In this document: positions 24,461-34,800 of the stretch, piece by piece
Layout: the number at the start of each line of letters is the position of its first letter
Numbering within the stretch: position 1 is the stretch's first letter
Source: Pseudomonas costantinii
Lineage (GTDB): Bacteria > Pseudomonadota > Gammaproteobacteria > Pseudomonadales > Pseudomonadaceae
Direction: 5' to 3'
DNA: 64,000 nucleotides
Assembly: GCF_001870435.1 (NCBI RefSeq)
Contig: NZ_MDDR01000065.1
Coordinates: 213,827-277,826, forward strand
The notes under the pieces: model-generated
Told to the model about the DNA's origin: nothing
The model's database searches: none
Seen by the model: the letters and a program-made list of their open reading frames with translations, nothing else
Position numbers and translations under genes: made by a program

Positions 24461-25225
24461 ATGACAGTCTCGCTGCAAGACATCGCCTGGCACCGTTCGG
24501 TGGGGCAAATGATAGACGCCCTCGACCAGGCCAATTTCTGGACCCAGCTTGTTCGATTGCTGGACCAATACGTGCCGTTCGACAGCTGGGTGGTGTTGCT
24601 GTTCAGCAGCGAGCACCGGCCTTTGGTATTCGCCGAATGCCCAGGTGCCGACGGTACACCCGACCATCTGTTCCAGGACTACCTCAACGGCCTGTACCTG
24701 CTCGACCCTTTCTACATCGCCAGCCGAGAGCACTTGCGTACCGGGCTGTTTCGCCTGGCGGAAGTCGCGCCGGAGCATTTCGAACTCACCGAGTATTACC
24801 AGCGCTACTTCCGTCTGAATGTGGTGGCCGATGAAATCCAATTTAATTGCCAACAGCCGGATGGGCGTACCCTATGCCTGTCACTGGGCTCGAAGCAGCG
24901 CTTTGACCCGCATCAGATTGCCTTGCTGTCGTTGATCCAACCCTGGGTTTTAAGTTTGCTGCGCCAACGCCTGCCCTTTGAACTCAAGCAGGTCAGCGCG
25001 CTGCAACCGCCGATTCAACATGATGATTGGGGCGCGCAACTCACCGCCCGTGAGCTGGATGTAGGCCGTTTGATGCTCAGCGGTTGCTCTAGCAAGGAAA
25101 TCGCTCGTAAGCTGGAAATCTCTGTTGAAACCGTGAAAGTCCATAAGAAACACATGTACAGCAAGCTAGGGATCAAATCCCAGTCAGAGCTGTTCTCGAT
25201 CTTTCTTCAGGCGCAAAACGCCTAG
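24461..25225 (+). CDS. LuxR-family transcriptional regulator
   Basis: A 254-residue regulator with a C-terminal LuxR/GerE helix-turn-helix (LTARELDVGRLMLSGCSSKEIARKLEISVETVKVHKKHMYSKLGI). The N-terminal 170 residues may be a GAF-like sensing domain. It does not show the usual Trp/Tyr/Asp pattern of acyl-homoserine-lactone receptors that I would look for, so I do not call it a quorum sensor. It lies between the divergent amidase and the glutamate-synthase-like gene on the same strand, and could regulate either. Confidence 0.87.
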   Translation: MTVSLQDIAWHRSVGQMIDALDQANFWTQLVRLLDQYVPFDSWVVLLFSSEHRPLVFAECPGADGTPDHLFQDYLNGLYLLDPFYIASREHLRTGLFRLAEVAPEHFELTEYYQRYFRLNVVADEIQFNCQQPDGRTLCLSLGSKQRFDPHQIALLSLIQPWVLSLLRQRLPFELKQVSALQPPIQHDDWGAQLTARELDVGRLMLSGCSSKEIARKLEISVETVKVHKKHMYSKLGIKSQSELFSIFLQAQNA

Positions 25226-25253
25226 CCGATGAGTCCGAACCAAGGAAAACCGT

Positions 25254-26873
25254 ATGAGCCTGTCGTTACTAAGCCGTTACGCCTTCTTTGCCGTGTGTGT
25301 CATTTTCACCCTCGCCAGCCTGCCCTTTATTCAACATGAATGGCTGTGGCCCATCACCGTGGTCACCGGCATCCTCAGCCTGATCGGCATTTTCGACCTG
25401 CGACAAAGCCCCCATGCAGTGCGCCGCAACTACCCGATCCTGGGCAATATCCGTTACCTGGTGGAAGCCATTCGCCCGGAAATCCGCCAGTACCTGCTGG
25501 AGTCCGACAACGACGCCCTGCCCTTCTCCCGAGCCCAGCGTTCGCTGGTCTACTCGCGCGCCAAGAATGAAAGCGCCGACAAACCCTTCGGCACCTTGAT
25601 TGACGTGTACCAGTCGGGTTTCGAATTTATCGGCCACTCCATGCGCCCGGCGCCGCTGAGCGACCCCAGCGCGTTTCGCGTGATGGTCGGCGGCCCCCAG
25701 TGCAAGCAGCCGTACTCGGCGTCGGTGTTCAACATCTCGGCCATGAGCTTCGGCTCCCTGAGCGCCAACGCGATCCGCGCACTCAACCAGGGTGCCAAGC
25801 TGGGCAACTTTGCCCATGACACCGGCGAAGGCAGCATCAGCCCCTATCACCGCGAAAACGGCGGCGACCTGACTTGGGAACTGGGCAGCGGCTACTTCGG
25901 CTGCCGCACCAGCGACGGCCATTTCGACCCGGAACGCTTCGCCGTGCAGGCGCAAAACCCGCAAGTGCGCATGATCGAAATCAAGATGAGCCAAGGCGCC
26001 AAGCCGGGTCATGGCGGGATCCTGCCCAAACACAAAGTCACTCAGGAAATCGCCGATACCCGCGGCATCATGATGGGCGAAGACTGCATCTCGCCGTCGC
26101 GCCACAGCGCGTTTTCCACCCCGATAGAAATGATGCAGTTCATCGCCCAACTGCGCGAACTGTCCGGCGGTAAACCGGTGGGTTTCAAGTTCTGTCTCGG
26201 CCACCCATGGGAGTTCATGGGCATCGCCAAGGCCATGCTTGAAACCGGCATCCTCCCGGACTTTATCGTGGTGGATGGCAAGGAAGGCGGCACCGGTGCC
26301 GCGCCCGTGGAGTTCACCGACCATATCGGCGTGCCGCTGCGTGAAGGCTTGCTGTTTGTGCACAACACCCTGGTGGGCCTGAACCTGCGCGACAAGATCA
26401 AGCTCGGCGCCAGCGGCAAGATCGTCAGCGCATTCGACATCGCCAGCGTCCTGGCCATCGGCGCCGACTGGGCCAACTCGGCACGCGGCTTCATGTTTGC
26501 CATCGGTTGCATCCAGTCGCAAAGCTGCCACACCAACAAATGCCCCACAGGCGTCGCCACCCAAGACCCACTGCGCCAGCGCGCACTGGTGGTACCGGAT
26601 AAGGCCGAGCGCGTGTTCAACTTCCACCGCAACACTCTTAAAGCGCTGGCGGAAATGCTGGCGGCAGCGGGTCTCAATCACCCCTCGCAACTGTCGGCCA
26701 AGCACTTGGTGCGGCGTATGTCGGCGACGGAGATCAAGCTGTTCTCGCAACTGCATGTATTCCTAAAACCCGGCGAGTTGTTGACCGGTGAGGTGAGCGG
26801 CGAGTTCTATTCGCGCATGTGGCAGATGGCGCGCGCAGACAGCTTCGAGCCCCATGAAGTCGTGGCCGCGTAA
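25254..26873 (+). CDS. Membrane-anchored FMN/iron-sulfur glutamate-synthase-like protein
   Basis: 539 residues. Two N-terminal membrane segments (about 8-28 and 30-46) are followed by a domain like the FMN-binding synthase half of glutamate synthase. The iron-sulfur cysteines are seen in GCIQSQSCHTNKCPTG (C-x5-C-x4-C, near residue 419-431). FMN and substrate loops are in FNISAMSFGSLSANAIRALN, EIKMSQGAKPGHGGILP and VVDGKEGGTGAAPVEF. It lacks the glutaminase domain and cannot use glutamine alone. Homologues are common beside small oxidoreductases; the substrate is unsettled. An ATG with AAGGAA upstream follows the LuxR gene by 28 bases. Confidence 0.88.
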   Translation: MSLSLLSRYAFFAVCVIFTLASLPFIQHEWLWPITVVTGILSLIGIFDLRQSPHAVRRNYPILGNIRYLVEAIRPEIRQYLLESDNDALPFSRAQRSLVYSRAKNESADKPFGTLIDVYQSGFEFIGHSMRPAPLSDPSAFRVMVGGPQCKQPYSASVFNISAMSFGSLSANAIRALNQGAKLGNFAHDTGEGSISPYHRENGGDLTWELGSGYFGCRTSDGHFDPERFAVQAQNPQVRMIEIKMSQGAKPGHGGILPKHKVTQEIADTRGIMMGEDCISPSRHSAFSTPIEMMQFIAQLRELSGGKPVGFKFCLGHPWEFMGIAKAMLETGILPDFIVVDGKEGGTGAAPVEFTDHIGVPLREGLLFVHNTLVGLNLRDKIKLGASGKIVSAFDIASVLAIGADWANSARGFMFAIGCIQSQSCHTNKCPTGVATQDPLRQRALVVPDKAERVFNFHRNTLKALAEMLAAAGLNHPSQLSAKHLVRRMSATEIKLFSQLHVFLKPGELLTGEVSGEFYSRMWQMARADSFEPHEVVAA

Positions 26874-26885
26874 AGGATCGATAGT

Positions 26886-27170
26886 GTGTTGAAAGTCATC
26901 GCCGAAGATTTCATCAAGCCTGAACATCTGGATGCTGTGCGCCCGTGGTACGCCGAGCTTGTGGAAAAAACTCGCCAGGAACCGCTGTGCATCGCCTACG
27001 ATTTGTTTGTCGATCAAAAAGACCCGGGGCACTTTATCTTCATCGAGCTATGGCCCGACCAGGCAGCGCTCGATACGCATTGCCAGACCGAACACTTCAC
27101 TCGGCTGGTGCCACAAATCAACGCGTATCAAGCCAAGCCGTGCAGAGTGCTGCTGATGGATGCGTTCTAA
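26886..27170 (+). CDS. Putative quinol monooxygenase (ABM domain)
   Basis: A 94-residue dimeric alpha+beta-barrel protein of the antibiotic biosynthesis monooxygenase family. The pattern LKVIAEDFIKPEHLDAVRPWYAEL, then FVDQKDPGHFIFIELWPDQAALDTH, then HF is typical of YgiN-like cofactor-free quinol monooxygenases. The start is GTG at 26886 with GGATCG upstream. It follows the glutamate-synthase-like gene by 12 bases and is likely in its operon. Confidence 0.85.
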   Translation: MLKVIAEDFIKPEHLDAVRPWYAELVEKTRQEPLCIAYDLFVDQKDPGHFIFIELWPDQAALDTHCQTEHFTRLVPQINAYQAKPCRVLLMDAF

Positions 27171-27228
27171 CCAACCCTTTCCCGCTGAACCGGACCACCG
27201 ACGGCATCGTTGAAACAAGGAGCTTCAC

Positions 27229-27525
27229 ATGCCGTTACTCGACTTCACTGCCATCGCCGGGCAACTGCCCGATACCTGGAAATCAACGCGCCTGGGTCAA
27301 GTCGGCCCGGCGCGGATCAAGGTGCTGCGCATGGATGAGCAGGCGTACGAAGAAGAAACCCACGACTATAACGAGGGGTTACTGGTGATCAACGGCCATT
27401 TGCGCCTGAGCATCGGTGATGACGAAATCCGGGTTGAAGCCGGCCAGATGTACCTCGTGGAAGCCGGCACCGCCCATGGCGTACTCGCCGGCAGCCGGGG
27501 CACTTTGGTGATCGTGGATGTCTAG
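27229..27525 (+). CDS. Cupin-domain protein
   Basis: A 98-residue single cupin. Motif 1 is seen as EEETHDYNEGLLVINGHLRLSIGDDE and motif 2 as EAGQMYLVEAGTAHGVLAGSRG. Only some of the usual His/Glu metal ligands are present, so metal binding is uncertain. AAGGAG precedes the ATG. It is probably the last gene of the operon beginning at 25254. Confidence 0.82.
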   Translation: MPLLDFTAIAGQLPDTWKSTRLGQVGPARIKVLRMDEQAYEEETHDYNEGLLVINGHLRLSIGDDEIRVEAGQMYLVEAGTAHGVLAGSRGTLVIVDV

Positions 27526-27657
27526 AGACATTCAGTAATACCCCGCCTTTGCAATTGCTTACAAATACCGCCAACCTGCGCCCGCCCGACGTGCGGCGTA
27601 CGACAACCCGCGCGTTCGCGTGTCATTACTAAACCATTTGTTCAAGAGCCCGCAGCC

Positions 27658-28797
27658 ATGCTGAACGGACGCGACCCGCGCATCGATTTTTTTCGGGGCC
27701 TGGCGTTGATCTTCATTTTCTGGGATCACGTCCCCCATAACCCACTCGGCCAGATCACCCTGCGCAACTTCGGTTTCAGCGATGCGGCGGAGGTATTTGT
27801 GTTCCTCGCCGGTTACGCCGCCGTGCTGGCCTACGGCAAGATCCTGCAACGCGACGGCTACTGGATTGCCTCGCTGAAAATCCTGCGCCGTACCTGGGTG
27901 TTGTACGTGGTGCACATCTTCCTGCTGGCGATGCTGATGGGCATCGTGTTCTTCGCCAACAGCCATGTGGAAACCCGCGATCTGGTCGCAGAAATGGGCC
28001 TGACGCACTTCGTCACTCACCCGCAACAAGCGCTTACCGATGAACTGTTGCTGCGCTTCAAACCTAACCTGATGGACCCGTTGCCGCTGTACATCGTGCT
28101 GTTGGCCGGCTTGCCGCTGGTGTTGCCGCTGATGCTGCGCAAGACCTGGGCGGTGGTCGCCATCTCCACGACGATCTACCTGCTGGCGCCGTGGATGGGT
28201 TGGAACCTGCGCGCGATTGCCGATGGCGTGTGGTACTTCAACCCGGTCACCTGGCAATTGCTGTTCGTACTAGGTGGTGCGGCGGCGCTCTACAGCCAGA
28301 AAGATCGACCGGTCGAAACCCGACCCCTGATCCATCAGCCGATGTTTATCGCGGCTGCCATTTATGTACTGGTGGCCGGTGTGCTGACCGTGTCCTGGCG
28401 CTGGCCAGAGATTCATGACGCGCTGATGCCGTCGCTGCTCAGCGACTTGATCTACCCCATCAGCAAGACCGATTTGTCGCCGGTGCGCCTGCTGCACTTT
28501 CTCGCATTGGCCTATGTCACCGCCAAGTTGCTGCCGACAGATGGCTGGACGCGTAATTGGCTGGCCAGACATGTCTGTCAGATGGGCCGCTATTCCCTGG
28601 AGGTGTTCTGCCTCGGCGTGGTGCTGGCGCCATTGGCGGACATGCTCAACGCGCTGATGGACGATGCCCTGGTCATGCAACTGCTGACAGCCATCGTCGG
28701 CGTCGCACTGATGGCGGGCCTCGCCGCCTGGCTGGAGTTGAACAAGCGCCTGACCCAACCGCCAAGGATCGTCACCCGTTCTGCCCCCGCTACATAG
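27658..28797 (+). CDS. opgC: OpgC-family acyltransferase-like membrane protein
   Basis: A 379-residue inner-membrane protein with about ten hydrophobic segments. It matches the OpgC family, which adds succinyl groups to osmoregulated periplasmic glucans, and the related acyltransferase-3 fold. Conserved N-terminal pieces are RDPRIDFFRGLALIFIFWDH and FGFSDAAEVFVFLAGYAA, with the Arg/Asp/His set expected of this fold. No glucan synthesis genes (opgGH) are in the window. The symbol is a family-level assignment. The 3' end is 71 bases before the giant NEL gene. Confidence 0.82.
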   Translation: MLNGRDPRIDFFRGLALIFIFWDHVPHNPLGQITLRNFGFSDAAEVFVFLAGYAAVLAYGKILQRDGYWIASLKILRRTWVLYVVHIFLLAMLMGIVFFANSHVETRDLVAEMGLTHFVTHPQQALTDELLLRFKPNLMDPLPLYIVLLAGLPLVLPLMLRKTWAVVAISTTIYLLAPWMGWNLRAIADGVWYFNPVTWQLLFVLGGAAALYSQKDRPVETRPLIHQPMFIAAAIYVLVAGVLTVSWRWPEIHDALMPSLLSDLIYPISKTDLSPVRLLHFLALAYVTAKLLPTDGWTRNWLARHVCQMGRYSLEVFCLGVVLAPLADMLNALMDDALVMQLLTAIVGVALMAGLAAWLELNKRLTQPPRIVTRSAPAT

Positions 28798-28868
28798 GTA
28801 GCGCCAGACGCCGACAACGGGGTGCTTCCATCTGCCTTCCACTTATTCAGTGAAAGGAGATGGTCACC

Positions 28869-31800
28869 ATGCCTACCCGTCCACCGCTCAATGGCTTGTC
28901 GGGCGCCCTGCAGTCCCGCGAATCCTGGGATCGACAGCAAGCCCTGGAGTTCATCCGCCACACCGTTGCACGCGCACTCGCCAGCCTGACGCCCTCCCAA
29001 CAGAGAGATTACGTCCGGCTGCAACGCGAGGCTCACGCAGCCCTCGCCGTTGTCGAGATCCAGAATGCGGCCATCATCAGTGAGTTCAAGACCCGCGGAC
29101 TCGCGCAATTGCGCAGTAAGCTAGGCGGCCAGGACCCCGAGCAAATAAAGCTGCACACCCGCTACTTGGAAGTTATCGAGCCTGCGCTGCCGTGGGAGCC
29201 GGCGTTCGGTAAAGCCGAGGTGAACCTGCTTCAGAACCGTTTTCGACGCGCTTATGATGAATCCAGATACCGCCCCCACCTCTCCACGATGTCACTGTGG
29301 GACGCTGCCTGCCTGAACTTCGATTTCGCGACTGGCACGCCACAACAATCGGGCCACAGCTTTGTCGACGCGTCCTACCTGACCGGGGCCAAGGACTTGA
29401 GCGTCGCGCAGTTTATCGCAATCAGTCGTGACTTGGATTTGGGCGAGCAACTACAGGCCACTCTGCAAACGGCCCTGAAAAAAGACGGGAGGCTGGAGCG
29501 CGCACTGCAAACCAGCACCAAGGCCTGCCTGTTGTTTGAAGCCCTGGAGGCCTATCGCAACCGCGCCAGCACCGGGGTAACACTCAGGTTGTATGAGCAA
29601 TTGACCCAGGCCATCGACGGCAGCGGCCCCGCCCTCACGTTTGAAACCCTGGGGATGAGCACCGGGGTGACCGTGTTACCCGCCGTGCCTTTCGTACCCT
29701 CCGGTGCGACCATCCCGGTACCTTTGTTGTTGATTCGGGTCGCCAGCCTTGGCGTGCTCTCGTATTTCCCTTTTCGCCCCGGCGGCGCGCTGCGCTATCA
29801 CGACGACGCCGGCAGCGCCGCCGGCCACTTCGCTCAACAGCTCAAAGACAGCCATCGCGCCTTTGACCTGGGATGGTTTGCCCGCCAGTTACCCATGAAC
29901 GAAATGCACGCGTTCAAAGGCTTGACCATTCCACAAAGCCCACCCGAGGGACTGAGCCCGGTGGCAGGCTGGCTGTACGACACGTTTCACCGCTGGTTCC
30001 CGGAGCAAGCCCTGGATGGCCTGCGCTTTACTCCGGACATCGAGCACGGTCGCAAGCACACCCTGGTTCAAGCGCTGACTTATCGAGAAGTACAACGCTA
30101 CCAAGCCAATCTCTCGACCCTGGCCACCCGCCGTTCCGAACGCGACCTGCAAGCCGTTATCGACGGTGCGGCGCATCTCTTCGACGAGGTCCTGCAACTG
30201 CTTCTGACCCCCATGCCTGGTGGGGTGACCGGCCTGAACCGGGTGATGCAGGCAGCGGTATTCGGCAGCCTGACCTACAGCGTGATCGTCGGCGTCAATG
30301 AAGCCGCCAGGGGCGAGGCCAGCCAATTTGCCGGGGCCTTGGCCGACGTGATGGATATGGCCGTCAACGGCCTGCTGATCTCGACCGCCGGCCGTGTCCA
30401 CCGCCAAAGAATCGAAGGGTTGTTGAGGCGGTTGGGCAGCCCGCGCAAAGTCACCGGCGGCGACGGTAACGCCATGTTATGGATGCCGGACATAGGCCCG
30501 GATGCCGCCCTCGATCAGAACCTGCTCAACGGCAAGACCGCCAATGCCCAAGGCGTCTATGCGATCAACGGCAAGCAGTACGCGCGGGTCAAGCATGGCG
30601 AGGCGCAGAGGGTCATGGAAATCAGCTACGACGCCAAAGCGATGCGCTTTACGCTCAAACCGGAAAACCCGGCGCACTTTGCCCCGCCCATTGTGTTCGA
30701 CCCGTCGCTGCAAGCCTGGGTCCTGGACGTGAACGGCACCCACACGCTGTCGGACAGCCAATTGGTCGAGCGCATGCTGCCCGATGGCTCGGCCAGCGTT
30801 CCCATGTCAGATATCGAACAGATGCTGCGCAGTGTCGCGGCATCCCGCGCCGCCCTGGACGCCATCTGGGCTGGCAAAACAGCTCCTCTCCACGTAACCG
30901 AGGGCGTCAGGCGTTTACAGGCAGATCAGGTGATCAAGCAGATCACCCGTGATTTTCATCGGCGCGGGCACATGCCGCCTTATGCAGAGGAAGCCGTATT
31001 GAGCCTGCTGACCCAGTTGCCCGGCTGGCCGGTGGAGGCACAGCTCCAAGTGCATGACCAACACGGCCAGCGCCTGCAAACCTATGCAGGCCGCCAACCG
31101 CCAGCCAGCGGCGCTCACACCATCAAACTCAAGCGTCGCGACGACGGCACCTATGTCGGCCTTGACGACCCCGCTGCCACCGTTGTCTCCCAAGAGTCTC
31201 TCTTCGAGGCGATCCTTCGCCAATTGCCCACCGGTTCGATATTAGGCAAAGAAGGCAGCCCAAACCTGAGCGAAGCGCAGCGCATTGCCCGGCTGCGCCT
31301 GCAGATCAGCCAACGGGCACAAGCCGACCAACTGGCCCTGTTCAGCGCCCTGACCCGCTACGCCGAGCATACCCGCGACCAGGTGTCGGCCAACGACGAT
31401 GCTCGATATTTTGTGCCGTTTCACCACGCTGCACCGCGCGTGGAAGTCACGCCGTTGCTGGAAAAGCTGCGAACACTTTATGCCCCTCTGACACCCGCCC
31501 ACCTTGAATACCTGCTGGAGCGCACGCCCTTGAACATGACGCAACAGGCGAGCTTCCTGAATGATGCGAGCCTGCCTGCCGTGGTAAAAGACAACCTCGA
31601 GCACCACCGCATGGCCTTGCGCATTGATGAGGTGATCGACGGTCTGTACCACCCGCGCGCCTTCAACCCGGACACCGACTCCTGGGCACGTGAATTCGCC
31701 GCCAGCCTGCTACGCATCCGCTTCAACCGGGATTTCGTCGTCACCGAGATGGCGGATGAGAAAGCCATAAAGCCCTACATTTCCAGCGGCCCCGACGACA

Positions 31801-34800
31801 CCACCGTGAATGTGCTGCACCACGGCCAAGGTGGCTACGAAGCCAACGACCTGCACAACGCCGGGCCGATTCCTGTCAGCCCGGCCAGCGACAGTTTTTA
31901 CCTGGCCATCGGTTCCGTGTTGCAACCCCATGAACGAGTTGCGCTGGGCATGCATTCACCGATTGATGCCCAGGGCCTGCGCAACACCCTGGCAAACGCC
32001 ATGAGCGCCCAGCGTAGCCCCGAAGGTTACATCAGTCTGCTTGACCGCTCTCTGGGCCAGTACGCCATGAGCGTGGTACTGCCCTTCGACGAGCCGCCCA
32101 ATGCCACCGGTGTGTACGAACTGAATGGGCAAACGCTGCTGCCTCTGATGGGCTCGGTGTACTCGATTATCTTCGACACCAAGCGACTCAAATGGCGTCT
32201 CAAGCACCCGCAAAAAATAGGCGTCGACACGCCACTGCTGGAGCATAACCGCCGGGGTGCCTGGCGCCTGGCCAACGATAATCCGATGGCCTGGAATGAC
32301 CACCAGCTGTTCTCACGCCTGGGCAACCACAACTTCAATGTTGACCAGACCACCGCCAGCCGGATCCTCAGCCTGACCGATACACCTGCCCGAGCCTTGC
32401 GTGAGGTGCACAGCACCCACCTGCCGCCACCGCCTTTGCTGAGTGACACCAGCAAACGCTTTCGAATCGAGCGCGAAATCCTTGCCTTCATCCAGGCCAT
32501 GGCCACTTACTCAGGCACCGACACTGCCCGGCCTTCCCTGCAACTGCTGCTGGTCACCAGCCTGCCCGGCTGGCCCGACACCCATGCCCTGGTGATTGTC
32601 GACAGCCAAGGCGGCGTGCGCTCGCAATACCCGTCGAAAAGCCGCCTCGACGCTGAAAAAATTCGAATCAGTGAAGCCCAGAGCCGAGGCGCCGAGCCTC
32701 TTGGACCTATCGCACGCAACGATACCGTCACCAGCGCGTTGCTCGGCGAGTTGCCCACCAGCCAGCAAGAGCGCCTGTCCAAGCTGGCGAAAAAAATTAG
32801 CGAGTACGCCTACCGCGAGCGGGCACAACTGTTCAATACGCTGTACCTCCAAAGCGAGCCGCACGGCACCGCGCTGGAGCAACGGTTCAAGACTCACCAT
32901 CCGGCACTGCCGCACAGTGCGGTCACGGCCATCCTCGAACAGGCCAGCCCCAAGGAACTCAAGCAACTGCAAACTCACGACCGAGTAGGCTTACGCCTGG
33001 CCGAACAGGCAAGGCTGACGGTCAATGACACACGTCTGAACCGTGCCTTTGAGGGCTTGTACCTCAATACATTAGCCAACCCAGACAGCGAGAAAATCAC
33101 CCTGCACCTGCTTAAGTCCCTACCCGGCTGGCCGGCGACTTTACGCCTGGACATCCACGAAGGCAGCGACAAGGGCCGCCTGCTCGAAAGTGCCGGCCAC
33201 CTGGACGGCAGCGAACGCAGAATCCTGGCCAGGCTTGGCGGTGGCTACCAGGCCTACGACAGCCAGGGCCGCTTGCTCAACGAGCCAGCTGACGCCCCCC
33301 ATGACCTGCTGAGGTCGATCGTTCAGTTGTTGTCTACCGAACAGCGCAAAGCCCTGGAGGTTGTCGACGGTTTGGACATCACGCCGCTGCAACAGCGCAT
33401 CGCCGAATTGGCGTTGAACCAGCGAGTTGCAATTAAGACCTTGCTCGGCCTGCCGCATATTCCGCCGTGGCTGCAACCACCGATGCGGGTCGACAGCTCG
33501 TTTCTTGCCTACCCTTTCACACTGCGCAACCTGTGGCCGTCCAGTGCCGATCAGCCGCCGACGGCTGACCTGGTCAGCAAGCTCCGTGAGCTGTATCCCA
33601 GCCTCAGCGCAGGGGTAGCCAACTATATGCTCCAGACACTGGGTTCAAGCGACCCCGCCAGGCTGATCGAGCTTGAACGCCGCAGGGCCGAGTACCAGGC
33701 ACTGGACTACGGGTTGACTCAATGGGCCGAAGCGCCCCACGCCAACGATGCAGACGACCCTTTAGGGTTGAACCTTGGCCGTCGCCGCTACATCGCCCAG
33801 CACATTCGTAGCGCCTGGCGTATGGAAACTCGAAGGCCGCGCCCAGGAAGCATGTATGACATGCACTTTCTGGAATTGCAGCTGGACGGCAATGATCTGC
33901 CTGACCCCGACTTTATTCTGGGCACTCGCGGGTTCGAGCACATTGATCTGTTGAAAATTTCAGGGGAGGCTTTTCCGCCGACGGGCAATGCCTTTATAGG
34001 CAAGTTTTCCAACTTGTCGCATTTGCATGTTGATTGCAGGCTCACCGAACTTCCCGCCAGCATCACCGACATGCATACCCTTCGTTATCTGGACCTGGCT
34101 GAAAACGATATTGTCCTCACGCCAGAATCTCGCGAGCGCCTGGCCGGCATGACGCAATTGGTCCGCCTCTATCTGGACGACAACCCTCTGGGGTTGACGC
34201 CCGACGTCAGTGCAATGACTGAACTGATCAAGCTGGACTTACGTGGCACCGGGATCGACCAATGGCCCATCGGCGCCGAAAGCCTCTTTGGTTTGCAGAG
34301 CCTGCGCCTGGAGGAAAATCGCATCACCACGATCCCCGATGCCGTGTTCACCGACGTTCGGATGGAGCCTGCCAACGGGCATACGTTTCTCCATGATAAC
34401 CCTTTGACCACCGAAACGCTGACCAGGATCACCCGATACCGCGAGCAAACCGGCATCCTCCTCGGCGGCGCTCTACCCGGTATCACCCATGCCCCTGTAT
34501 CCAGCGCCGATGCAGGTCAGTGGCTGGCCGGTGTACCCGACGCGCAGCATGGCGCCCGCAAGCAGTTGTGGGAGCAACTGCAACAGAACGAGGGCGCTAG
34601 CCCGGATGATGCATTCCGCGTATTGGCGGACCTGAGCCAGTCCTATGCCTATACCCACAGCCCGTCCTCAAGGCAAACCTTGACCGACCGCGTCTGGCGC
34701 TTACTGGATGCAATGGGCGAGTCCACGGAGTTACGCGACACGGTTTTTCACAACACCTACGCAGCCGGCACCTGCGGCGACGGCGCCATACTGACCTTTA

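Noticed and set aside
24461..25225. Acyl-homoserine-lactone receptor (quorum sensing) role for the LuxR-type protein
   Set aside because: Only the C-terminal DNA-binding domain matches; I do not see the ligand-pocket residues, and there is no LuxI-type gene nearby.
25269..26756. A 495-codon minus-strand frame opposite the glutamate-synthase-like gene
   Set aside because: Antisense shadow; the plus-strand frame has intact iron-sulfur and FMN motifs.
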